NCBI GenBank assembly: GCA_002418725.1
Contig: DIER01000020.1
Location: 36,562 to 71,678, forward strand
Direction of reading: 5' to 3'
Length of the DNA: 35,117 bases
Source of the DNA: Acholeplasmataceae bacterium UBA5769
GTDB taxonomy: Bacteria; Bacillota_I; Bacilli_A; Acholeplasmatales; Acholeplasmataceae
Shown here: positions 16,272 through 24,555 of the stretch, piece after piece
Layout: each line of letters opens with the position of its first letter
Numbering within the stretch: position 1 is the stretch's first letter
Program-made: the position numbers and the translations under genes
Notes under the pieces: generated by a model
Seen by the model: only the letters and a program-made list of their open reading frames with translations
Database searches by the model: none
What the model was told of the DNA's origin: nothing

Positions 16272-17132
16272 ATGACAGGAATTAACTTTAATCCACAGAC
16301 TTTTCATAAGTCACAGATTAAATTCTATCTGATTTTACTACCTTTTACTTTGTTTATGGCGATGCCTATTGTTTATATTTTTTCAACAGCATTTAAACCT
16401 ATTTATGAACTTTTCGCTTTCCCACCACGTTTTTTGGTACAACAACCAACACTGAAGAATTTCAAAGATTTATTCGTATTCGTTGGTTATGGTTTGCCAG
16501 TCATGAAGTTTATTGTTAACTCGTTAATAGTCACATTGTTGGTTGTTTTTTCAAGTGTCTTATTTTCTTCAATGGCGGGCTATATTTTGTCTAAGAAAAA
16601 CTTTAAAGGGAGAAAGTTGTTATTTGAAATAAATAAATTAGCACTTATGTTTGTGCCTATTGCGGTTACCATTCCTAGATTTTTAGTCATCTCAAACATT
16701 GGAATTATTGATACAATGTTTGCGCATGTACTTCCTATGATAGCGATACCCGTGGGATTGTTTTTAGTGAAACAGTTTATCGATCAAATTCCTAACGAAC
16801 TTATTGAAGCAGCAAAGGTTGATGGTGCAGGAGATTTTTATATCTATACAAAAATCATTGTCCCACTATCTATGCCTGCGATTGCAACCATAGCCATTTT
16901 GAGTTTTCAAGCAACGTGGAATAATACAGAAACGTCAACGTTATTTGTCAATGATGAAATTAAGCAAACTTTTGCATTTTACATGGCAACGTTGACCAAC
17001 ATTTCAAATAGTGTTGCTGCTGCAGGTATTGGAGCTGCTGCGACATTAATTATGTTTTTACCTAATTTAATCATCTTTATCATTATGCAAAGTCGTGTGA
17101 TGAGCACGATGTCGCATTCTGGATTGAAGTAG
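16272..17132 (+). CDS. Sugar ABC importer permease, MalG/UgpE type
   Basis: This is a 286-residue, six-helix permease of carbohydrate uptake family 1. Its EAA loop is EAAKVDGAGDFYIY (Glu179 onward), typical of MalG-type subunits, and the C-terminus is short as usual. GGGAGGT precedes the ATG by a good distance. It forms the second half of the channel with the upstream permease. The stop codon is directly followed by the ribosome binding site of the next gene, consistent with one transcript. Confidence 0.92.
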   Translation: MTGINFNPQTFHKSQIKFYLILLPFTLFMAMPIVYIFSTAFKPIYELFAFPPRFLVQQPTLKNFKDLFVFVGYGLPVMKFIVNSLIVTLLVVFSSVLFSSMAGYILSKKNFKGRKLLFEINKLALMFVPIAVTIPRFLVISNIGIIDTMFAHVLPMIAIPVGLFLVKQFIDQIPNELIEAAKVDGAGDFYIYTKIIVPLSMPAIATIAILSFQATWNNTETSTLFVNDEIKQTFAFYMATLTNISNSVAAAGIGAAATLIMFLPNLIIFIIMQSRVMSTMSHSGLK

Positions 17133-17141
17133 GTGAGCAAG

Positions 17142-19178
17142 ATGAAGATCATCAAGAAATTAACATTGCTATGTATCGTCCTAAGTTTCTTTATGTTTAG
17201 TTTTCCTGTGAATGCTGAAACGGATATATCAATCATTCCATATGGCACATATACCATAGGTTTTGATGGAAATTTGGTTCGTACGGCGAATGCATATGAA
17301 GGCACATTTGTATTAAATGAGGGTTTTTTGAATCCTGAAGACATTTTTATCGAGGGTGATCAGGTTTATGTTGCGGATAAAGGACGTTCACGCATCTTTA
17401 TCTATAACATTGAAACCAGGGCAAAGACAGTTGTAACGCATCCAAGTCTTGTTTCACCCACAGGTATCTTTGTGACCCAAAATAAACACTTATATGTGGC
17501 AGATTCAAATCGCAATGTGATCTTAGTCTTTGATGAAACGTATGCACTCATTAACGAATTTGGTAAACCTACGGAGCCATTGTTTGGTTCTGAATCTATT
17601 TTTGAACCACGAAAGATTGTTGTTGATCCAAGAGGAAATCTTTATGTGGTAGGAGAAGCCGGTATTAACGGTATCATCCAACTCGATAACGAAGGACACT
17701 TTATTAACTATTTTGGTGTTAATAAGGTCAATATTACGCTCGAATTATTATTTAAGAGAGCTCTCATGAGTAAAGAACAAAAAGAAATGTTTGCCTCACT
17801 AACACCCAAATCAACAACGAATTTGACTATTGATGAAAAAGGATTAGTCTATACGGTCATCAAAAATGAATATGTCACACCTCTCAAAAAACTTAACATT
17901 GAAGGAAACAACATCTTGACAGGAAATACCGTTATTGATCCAGCATATGTCGATATTACAACAGACAAGTTCGGTAATATCTATACCGTTAGCCAAGATC
18001 CACAAACAAGAGGTGTCGTTGGTGTGCATGATTCTTTTGGCAATCTGCTGTTTAAATTTGGTCGCCAAGAACTTAATAGTTTAAGAGTTGGCGAATTTGC
18101 TGGTGCAACAGGGATTGCTGTTGATAAATATGGCGACATTTGGGTACTTGATGGTGTTGGTAACAACATCCAAGTATTTTCAAAAACTGAATTTGCAAGT
18201 TCAGTTTTAACTGGAATAGAATTGTATCGCATCGGTGAATATGATGAAAGTGCAGCATATTTTCAAGAGATTATTCGACAAAACAGTTTATTTGCTCTTG
18301 CTCATTCACGTCTGGGAAAATATTATGAACGCAATGAAGATTTTGAAAACGCGTTACTAAGTTATAGAATCGCGAACAATAAAGAAGGTTATTCGATTGC
18401 ATACTGGGAAGTCAGAGATGCTTGGATCAATCAAAACATTGTTTGGATTTTTATATCATTCATGGTGATTGTTATCGCTTCAAAAGTGTTTAAACGCACC
18501 CCCTATTATGCTTCTTATCAAGGGTTCAAACAAGACACATGGGTAAAAATAAGCGAAAAAGAAACCGTCAAAGAAGTCAAGTTAATGCTTAATATCATCA
18601 AACACCCCATGGATACGGTTTATTTCATCAAATTCAAACAGAAAATACGAATAAGAACAGCTTTTGTCATGTATATCATCTTTGTTTTGATGAATATTTT
18701 GAGTGACTATTACATCAAGGGATACCTCTTTAGATCAAACGTCAATGACATGGTATTCTTCTTTGAAGTATTAAAATGGTCCGTACCACTCCTTTTATTT
18801 GGTATTGGCAACTATTTGGTTTCTACATTGCAAAATGGAGAAGCTTTCTATCGGGATATTTTTATTGGTGTTATTGTAGCTTTTATGCCTATGTTTTTGT
18901 TTAAAATCCCACTGGATATCTTGAGTAATTTTTTAACGTATAACGAGGCATTTCTTTATAATTTTGGATACATGATCATGATTGGTTGGTCTGTAATCTT
19001 GACGTTGCTTATGCTCATGGAGTTGAATAATTTTAAGATTCGTGAATTAGTCTTGAATATTCTACTCACATTCTTCACGATGATTATTATGATCGTTTTA
19101 TACCTCATTATTAGTATTTTATCAAGACAAATGTTTGATTTCATTATCAGTATAGTAAAGGAGTTGTTGATGTTATGA
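17142..19178 (+). CDS. Secreted NHL beta-propeller/TPR protein with C-terminal Yip1-like membrane domain
   Basis: This 678-residue protein has a signal peptide (about 1-25, FPVNAETD). NHL-type blades follow, with repeating DIFIEGDQVYVAD, GIFVTQNKHLYVAD, KIVVDPRGNLYVV and GIAVDKYGDIWVLD (about 60-350), then a TPR-like pair (about 360-425). A membrane helix (about 433-450) and a multi-helix Yip1-like domain (about 505-678) complete it. AGGTGAG supports ATG 17142 over GTG 17133. From memory, such NHL/Yip1 proteins often sit beside sugar permeases and DUF5696 proteins in Clostridia-type genomes, but their function is unknown. The outward propeller with an inner-membrane base suggests a scaffold or sensor linked to the transporter. 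Function is inference. Confidence 0.72.
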   Translation: MKIIKKLTLLCIVLSFFMFSFPVNAETDISIIPYGTYTIGFDGNLVRTANAYEGTFVLNEGFLNPEDIFIEGDQVYVADKGRSRIFIYNIETRAKTVVTHPSLVSPTGIFVTQNKHLYVADSNRNVILVFDETYALINEFGKPTEPLFGSESIFEPRKIVVDPRGNLYVVGEAGINGIIQLDNEGHFINYFGVNKVNITLELLFKRALMSKEQKEMFASLTPKSTTNLTIDEKGLVYTVIKNEYVTPLKKLNIEGNNILTGNTVIDPAYVDITTDKFGNIYTVSQDPQTRGVVGVHDSFGNLLFKFGRQELNSLRVGEFAGATGIAVDKYGDIWVLDGVGNNIQVFSKTEFASSVLTGIELYRIGEYDESAAYFQEIIRQNSLFALAHSRLGKYYERNEDFENALLSYRIANNKEGYSIAYWEVRDAWINQNIVWIFISFMVIVIASKVFKRTPYYASYQGFKQDTWVKISEKETVKEVKLMLNIIKHPMDTVYFIKFKQKIRIRTAFVMYIIFVLMNILSDYYIKGYLFRSNVNDMVFFFEVLKWSVPLLLFGIGNYLVSTLQNGEAFYRDIFIGVIVAFMPMFLFKIPLDILSNFLTYNEAFLYNFGYMIMIGWSVILTLLMLMELNNFKIRELVLNILLTFFTMIIMIVLYLIISILSRQMFDFIISIVKELLML

Positions 19179-21337
19179 AAAAGATCGTTTTCATTTTACT
19201 TCTAAGTTTAGGACTCCTCTATGCCATTGAATTGAGCGCTTTAGATGAAGACAATGAATTTGAAATTCCAGCAAGCGTTTCGACCACACTTATCGATTCG
19301 AATCTCTTTACGCGTGTTGAAGATTTAGAGGTCTATCATCAACCGACCGTTGATTTAACAGATTTTGTTGCATTGCAAGAAAATGAGAAATTCAAGCTTT
19401 ATGTTAATCCTAATGGGTTATCTCTTCGTATACTTAACAAAGAAACAGGCTATTATTGGTCAAGCGATGTGGTTAACATTTCAGACTACCAGCTGACTGG
19501 TGCATGGATTAGACGCATCAATTCAGCAATGACCATTGATTACTTGAATGAGTCGAATATCACTGTAACATCATCAATGATTCAAAGACGAAGCAATGAA
19601 AATGCAGTGACCAGCTTTGAAATTGTTGGCGATGAAGTTTTGTTTCACGTTGATTTTGTCATTGAGAAGATCAAACTTGATTACACCGTTAAGTTGACTG
19701 AAAAAGGGTTTGATATCAAGGTCATCCGGGATTCTATTGAAGAATATGGACCTAACCGCTTACTAAAATTATATCTTTACGAATTTTTTGGTACAGCATA
19801 TGCCGATGACATTCCTGGATATTATTTTTTACCATCTGGAAATGGAGCGTTGATTCGTTTTAGAGCAGCTTCAGCAATCTCTAATGTCTATCGTGCCCGT
19901 TTTTATGGCGCAGATAAATATCGTGTAGGTGTTTCTTCAGAAACATTATTAAATTATCCAGTTTACGGAACGGTACATGGTGTTAATCAAAATGGACTCT
20001 TTGTTGAGGTAAAACAAGGCGCAGAATATGCAGAATATGTGTATACACCACCGACGTATCAAACGGCATTTCATAGCCAAAGTGCATTGTTTTTAATGCG
20101 CGAAAATCATGTTCAACCTTTATCTTCTACAGAAAACATCACTATTTATGAACAACAGATCAAAGCCTTTGACCCTGAACTATCATTTACAATTTTGCAT
20201 GGTGAAGAGGCAAACTATATTGGCTTTGCGAAAACATTCAAACAGACATTGATTGAAAGGGGAATTCTAGAAGAACAGTATAAAGCAGAGCATGTGGGTG
20301 TGCACGTCGATGTTTTAATGAAAGAATACGAGAAAGGATTATTGTTCAAAAAGAATTTTGTCATGACGAGTTTTGGGGATTTGCGAAACATAAATGATAC
20401 ATTAAACTTAAACGGTGTCGAAAATATACATTATACATTACGTGGTTATAATCGAGGTGGCTATAGCGATCGAAGTTATAAGAACTATAACCTTGATCGT
20501 AGTTTGGGTTCACCTGATCTTGTGGATGATTTAGATATTGCCTATTATTACGATCCTACAATCATGCTTTCTTATCAAAATCGCACACCTTCTGAAGCAC
20601 TTAAAATGATTAATCGTAGACAATATGTGATTTCTCGTAATCGAGGGGAATATTACGAGTACTTAGTGGACATCAATGTCATGAAAGATGCGTTCCCCAA
20701 AGCCTATGATACACTTATAAAAAGAGGTGGTATCGCACTGGATGGCTTATCGAATGAACTTAACTCTAATCAAACAATGACACGTTATGATGTCATGGGT
20801 GTTTATGATGAGATATTTACAGAACGCATGCCAATGTATCGTCCAGATTTTTACAATTTATCACATGCATCGATGATTTACATGAGTCTCATTTATCATA
20901 ACCGATCTCGTTTCTTTACGGATAGCGTCCCCTTTGAGCAAATCCTATTGAGTGGTTATATGGAACTATACTCGCAATTTTTGAATTTTTCACCCAATAT
21001 TCATGTGGATGTCTTAAAAGTAATAGAATATGGCATGAACCCAGCATTTTTCATCACATACCGACCTTCACACTTGCTCTCGCGATCAATTTCTAGAGAT
21101 CTTTATGCAACGTATTATGGTAATTTAGATGAATACATGGTTGAAACATATCAAAAAGTTAACAATGCTTTAAAGCTTGTTATGGGTCATGAAATTGTAT
21201 GGAGAGAAGTGCTAGCCATGGGGGTTGTACGCGTTGATTACGCCAATGGTGTAAGTATTTACGTCAACTACACCAGCCAAACAGTTACAAAAGAAGGCGT
21301 GGTAATCAACCCACTCGACTATACGGTTAAGGGGTGA
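19175..21337 (+). CDS. DUF5696-like secreted protein of unknown function
   Basis: This 720-residue protein begins with a hydrophobic export signal (MKKIVFILLLSLGLLYAIELSA, no lipobox). After it comes a strand-rich region with KLYVNPNGLSLRILNKETGYYW, a pattern I associate with DUF5696, followed by a long mixed alpha/beta region that may be a degenerate TIM barrel (DLRNINDTLNLNGVENIHYTLRGYNRGGY, residues about 405-430). I cannot identify catalytic residues. The start overlaps the previous stop by 4 nt, with AAGGAG at 19158-19163. It lies between the Yip1-like gene and the fused permease, so it may work with transport or be an extracellular glycan-processing protein. An enzyme role is only a possibility. 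Confidence 0.6.
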   Translation: MKKIVFILLLSLGLLYAIELSALDEDNEFEIPASVSTTLIDSNLFTRVEDLEVYHQPTVDLTDFVALQENEKFKLYVNPNGLSLRILNKETGYYWSSDVVNISDYQLTGAWIRRINSAMTIDYLNESNITVTSSMIQRRSNENAVTSFEIVGDEVLFHVDFVIEKIKLDYTVKLTEKGFDIKVIRDSIEEYGPNRLLKLYLYEFFGTAYADDIPGYYFLPSGNGALIRFRAASAISNVYRARFYGADKYRVGVSSETLLNYPVYGTVHGVNQNGLFVEVKQGAEYAEYVYTPPTYQTAFHSQSALFLMRENHVQPLSSTENITIYEQQIKAFDPELSFTILHGEEANYIGFAKTFKQTLIERGILEEQYKAEHVGVHVDVLMKEYEKGLLFKKNFVMTSFGDLRNINDTLNLNGVENIHYTLRGYNRGGYSDRSYKNYNLDRSLGSPDLVDDLDIAYYYDPTIMLSYQNRTPSEALKMINRRQYVISRNRGEYYEYLVDINVMKDAFPKAYDTLIKRGGIALDGLSNELNSNQTMTRYDVMGVYDEIFTERMPMYRPDFYNLSHASMIYMSLIYHNRSRFFTDSVPFEQILLSGYMELYSQFLNFSPNIHVDVLKVIEYGMNPAFFITYRPSHLLSRSISRDLYATYYGNLDEYMVETYQKVNNALKLVMGHEIVWREVLAMGVVRVDYANGVSIYVNYTSQTVTKEGVVINPLDYTVKG

Positions 21338-21339
21338 TC

Positions 21340-23223
21340 ATGATGAAAAAGAAATGGAGATTGTCCTTCAAACAGCGAGAAAGCTTCCTAGGCTATATGT
21401 TTATCAGTTTATGGATTGTTGGATTTTTTGTCTTCACATTTTACCCCATTGTCTACTCATTTTATTTGAGTTTAAACCACGTGACCATTCCAACCACAGG
21501 CATTAATTTGCGATACATTGGTTTTGCTAACTTCCAACATGCTTTTGCCATTGATCGTGTCATGATTTTAGAGCTTGGAACATTTATACAAGATGCAGTG
21601 ATGATGATGGTCATCATCAACGTTTTCGCGATGATTTTCGCGATGATTCTTAACATGGATATTAAGTTGAAGGGGTTCTTTAGAACGATTTTCTTCCTAC
21701 CTGTGGTCATCGTATCTGGCCCAGTGATGCAAGAACTGTTGAACAATAATGCGATTGTTTTACCAGGAATTACAAACTTTCAACTGATTCATGTATTTTC
21801 ATCAATTTTTGGTGAATCGTTTGGCGAACTTATTATTAAGATATTCAATAATTTAATCAGCATGTTTTGGTTCTCTGGCGTTCAAATCATTGTGTATCTC
21901 GTGATGCTACAAAAAATGAACAAAGAAGTTTATGAAGCTTCTGAAATTGATGGTGCAAGTCCTTGGGAACAGTTTTGGAAGGTGACACTACCCTTTATGA
22001 AGCCAATTATCATGATAAATATGATCTATACACTCGTCATGCTGGCTGGATTTTCGAATAATAAAATCATCATCATTATTAAAAACTACATGTTACAGAC
22101 CGGAGATGTAGGCAAAGGATTTGGATTTAGCGCAGCGTTGTCATGGATTTACTTTGTGGTCATTTCTTTAATTGTTGTTCTTGTTTTTGTACTCTTCAGT
22201 ATAGGAAGAAAAAATGTTAAATACATTCGAAATACAGAACATTTTTATCTTGATTTAACAAGATATACCGAAAAAGATACGTTTTTCAATAAAAACGCAA
22301 CCGTTAAACGTGTGAGAAAAAGATTGATGGGCAGAAAAGGCACCGATGGTTGGGTTTTTAGAGTGCTCATCTACTTGCTGATTGCTTCAGTAGCATTCAC
22401 GTTCTTATACCCTTTCATTTACTTAGCATTGACATCACTTCAGTCACCTGAGGATGTTATCGATGCGACCGTCGGATTGGTACCAAGAACTCTCTATTTC
22501 GAAAACTACATCAAAGCATTTAAGACGATTGGGTTCTTTAGTGCTTTGGAAGGAAGTATTCGTATATCTTTGTTACCAGCTTTAGCACAAGTGTTTAGTA
22601 CAGCACTCACAGGTTATGGTTTAGCAAGATTTGATTTCAAATTTAAAAAAATTATTATTGTTATTATTTTGATTACTTTTATTGTTCCAGCACCAGTATT
22701 GATGATTCCAACTTATTTGATGTATCGCGATTTAGGAATTTTGGGAAATATAGGAGCTTTTATTTACCCAGCTTTGTTTGGTCAAGGTATGAAAAGTACG
22801 ATTTTTATCATGATTTTTTATCAGTTTTTTAATACAATACCCAAAGTCTTAGATGAAGCTGCCCGCGTTGATGGTGCAGGTCCGATACGTGTCTTTTTAA
22901 GAGTAACCTTACCACTGGCGATACCAGCGGTTGTGGTTGTATTCTTATTCAGCTTTGTTTGGTACTGGAATGAAACATATTTAACGGGACTATATATAGA
23001 TGGTGCAAAGACGTTGCCATTACAGCTCAGTCGATTTGCAGCTTCATTTAGGGAACAATTTGGAAATGTTGATCCCAATGCTGAGGATTTCGTTGATCGC
23101 ATTAATGAAGCCATTTATATGGCTGGAACATTGATCAGTATTTTGCCACTATTGTTGATGTATTTTGGGTTACAAAAATGGTTTGTTGAAAGTGTCGACA
23201 GATCTGGAATAACAGGAGAATAA
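21340..23223 (+). CDS. Fused double permease of a sugar ABC importer (MalF-like plus MalG-like)
   Basis: In 627 residues this protein joins two complete permease halves that normally are separate subunits. The first half (about 1-290) has EASEIDGASPWEQF at 199. A charged cytoplasmic linker (about 290-340) leads to the second half (about 345-627) with EAARVDGAGPIRVF at 506. Both EAA loops are intact, so two ATPase docking sites remain and about twelve membrane helices are predicted. AAGGGG at 21329-21334 favours ATG 21340; ATG 21343 is possible. The frame is uninterrupted, so this is a genuine fusion and not a sequencing merge. It would provide a second channel for the second binding protein of the operon. 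Confidence 0.88.
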   Translation: MMKKKWRLSFKQRESFLGYMFISLWIVGFFVFTFYPIVYSFYLSLNHVTIPTTGINLRYIGFANFQHAFAIDRVMILELGTFIQDAVMMMVIINVFAMIFAMILNMDIKLKGFFRTIFFLPVVIVSGPVMQELLNNNAIVLPGITNFQLIHVFSSIFGESFGELIIKIFNNLISMFWFSGVQIIVYLVMLQKMNKEVYEASEIDGASPWEQFWKVTLPFMKPIIMINMIYTLVMLAGFSNNKIIIIIKNYMLQTGDVGKGFGFSAALSWIYFVVISLIVVLVFVLFSIGRKNVKYIRNTEHFYLDLTRYTEKDTFFNKNATVKRVRKRLMGRKGTDGWVFRVLIYLLIASVAFTFLYPFIYLALTSLQSPEDVIDATVGLVPRTLYFENYIKAFKTIGFFSALEGSIRISLLPALAQVFSTALTGYGLARFDFKFKKIIIVIILITFIVPAPVLMIPTYLMYRDLGILGNIGAFIYPALFGQGMKSTIFIMIFYQFFNTIPKVLDEAARVDGAGPIRVFLRVTLPLAIPAVVVVFLFSFVWYWNETYLTGLYIDGAKTLPLQLSRFAASFREQFGNVDPNAEDFVDRINEAIYMAGTLISILPLLLMYFGLQKWFVESVDRSGITGE

Positions 23224-23224
23224 C

Positions 23225-24529
23225 ATGAAGAAATTAATGATAGCTTTATTGCTGGTATTCGTACTCATTGGATGTCAGAAGAATGAACCAACTGAAACAG
23301 AAGAACCCACACGCGTATATGACGCTGCTGAACTTGTACTTCTTGAAGAAATGGAAAAAAGTTTTATGTTTTTCTATGAACAAGCAAACACGGATGAACT
23401 ATCAGGTGGTTATGGATTGATCAATGATCGATACAATTCAAATGCGACTTTATCATCAATAGCGAGTGTAGGTTTTGGACTTGCTGGTCTACCCGTTGGC
23501 ATTACATATGACTGGATTACATATGATCAAGGGTATGAACGAGCATCGAAAACACTGGATACTTTTTTACAGCTGGAACATTATCATGGTTTCTTTTATC
23601 ATTTCTTAAATAAACAAACAGGTGCTCGTGCTGGCTTAAGTGAGGTTAGCATCATTGACACAGCTCTCTTCATTGCTGGAGCCATCACTGCAGGCGAATA
23701 CTTTGGAGGCGAAGTTCATACGAAGGCAATGCAATTGTATGAGCAAATTGATTGGACATGGTATTTAGATTCAAACCAACAGTTTTTTATGGGTTATCGT
23801 CCGGAAAGTGGTTTTTCTGGACACTGGGATTTTTATGGTGAACAACTCCTCTTATATGTCTTAGGAGCAGGAGCACCTAATCCACAATATCGAACCAATA
23901 AAACAGTGTATCAATCATTTATAAGAAGAACTGCGAGTTATGGTGGAGAACCATTCATCTCAAGCTGGTTTGGTAGCTTATTTACCTATCAATACTCACA
24001 TGCATTTATTGATTTTAGAAATACAGAAGACGAATTTGGTGTCAATTGGTTTGAAAATAGTGTTCATGCAACGTTGGCAAATCGTACGTATGCGATTGAC
24101 ATGAATCCTGTTTATCAAACATTCACAGCAAACTCATGGGGAATGACAGCCTCTGATGGTCCAAAAGGATATAGTGGATATTATGGATCAAAACCATCAG
24201 GATTTACGGATGATGCACATCGTAATGATGGAACTATTGCTCCAAGTGGCGCACTTGGAAGCATTGTGTTTACACCTGATTTGGTAAAAAATGCAGCACT
24301 TTACTTTGAAACGATCGGGGGACTTAAAGGGGTCTACGGTTATAAAGATGCCTATAATTTTGAAAACAATCAAACATGGATTGCACAAGACGTCATTGGG
24401 ATAAATAAAGGTATTACTATGGTGATGATTGCTAATTATTTTGACAACATCGTTTGGGAATACTTTATGAAGAACACGCATGTTCAGTCAGGTTTAGAAG
24501 TCATTGGTATTCGCCCAATTCAAGAATAA
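23225..24529 (+). CDS. GH144-like endo-beta-1,2-glucanase homologue, surface lipoprotein
   Basis: This 434-residue protein has a lipoprotein signal (MKKLMIALLLVFVLIGC, lipobox LIGC) and a short acidic linker. The same COG5368/GH144-like domain as 6601-7872 follows: FMFFYEQANT, SIASVGFGL, and SEVSIIDTA with Glu140 and Asp145 five residues apart as in the paralogue. Anchored outside, it is placed to cut beta-1,2-glucan into importable oligosaccharides, while the paralogue would work inside. It starts one base after the fused permease stop. The family assignment rests on motif recognition. A different glucanase specificity cannot be excluded. Confidence 0.8.
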   Translation: MKKLMIALLLVFVLIGCQKNEPTETEEPTRVYDAAELVLLEEMEKSFMFFYEQANTDELSGGYGLINDRYNSNATLSSIASVGFGLAGLPVGITYDWITYDQGYERASKTLDTFLQLEHYHGFFYHFLNKQTGARAGLSEVSIIDTALFIAGAITAGEYFGGEVHTKAMQLYEQIDWTWYLDSNQQFFMGYRPESGFSGHWDFYGEQLLLYVLGAGAPNPQYRTNKTVYQSFIRRTASYGGEPFISSWFGSLFTYQYSHAFIDFRNTEDEFGVNWFENSVHATLANRTYAIDMNPVYQTFTANSWGMTASDGPKGYSGYYGSKPSGFTDDAHRNDGTIAPSGALGSIVFTPDLVKNAALYFETIGGLKGVYGYKDAYNFENNQTWIAQDVIGINKGITMVMIANYFDNIVWEYFMKNTHVQSGLEVIGIRPIQE

Positions 24530-24555
24530 TATTAATCATCTAGAAGGAGTAAAAC

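Noticed and set aside
16979..17344. 121-codon open frame antisense across the MalG-type and NHL genes
   Set aside because: It overlaps two well-supported genes, and its translation resembles no protein; a shadow.
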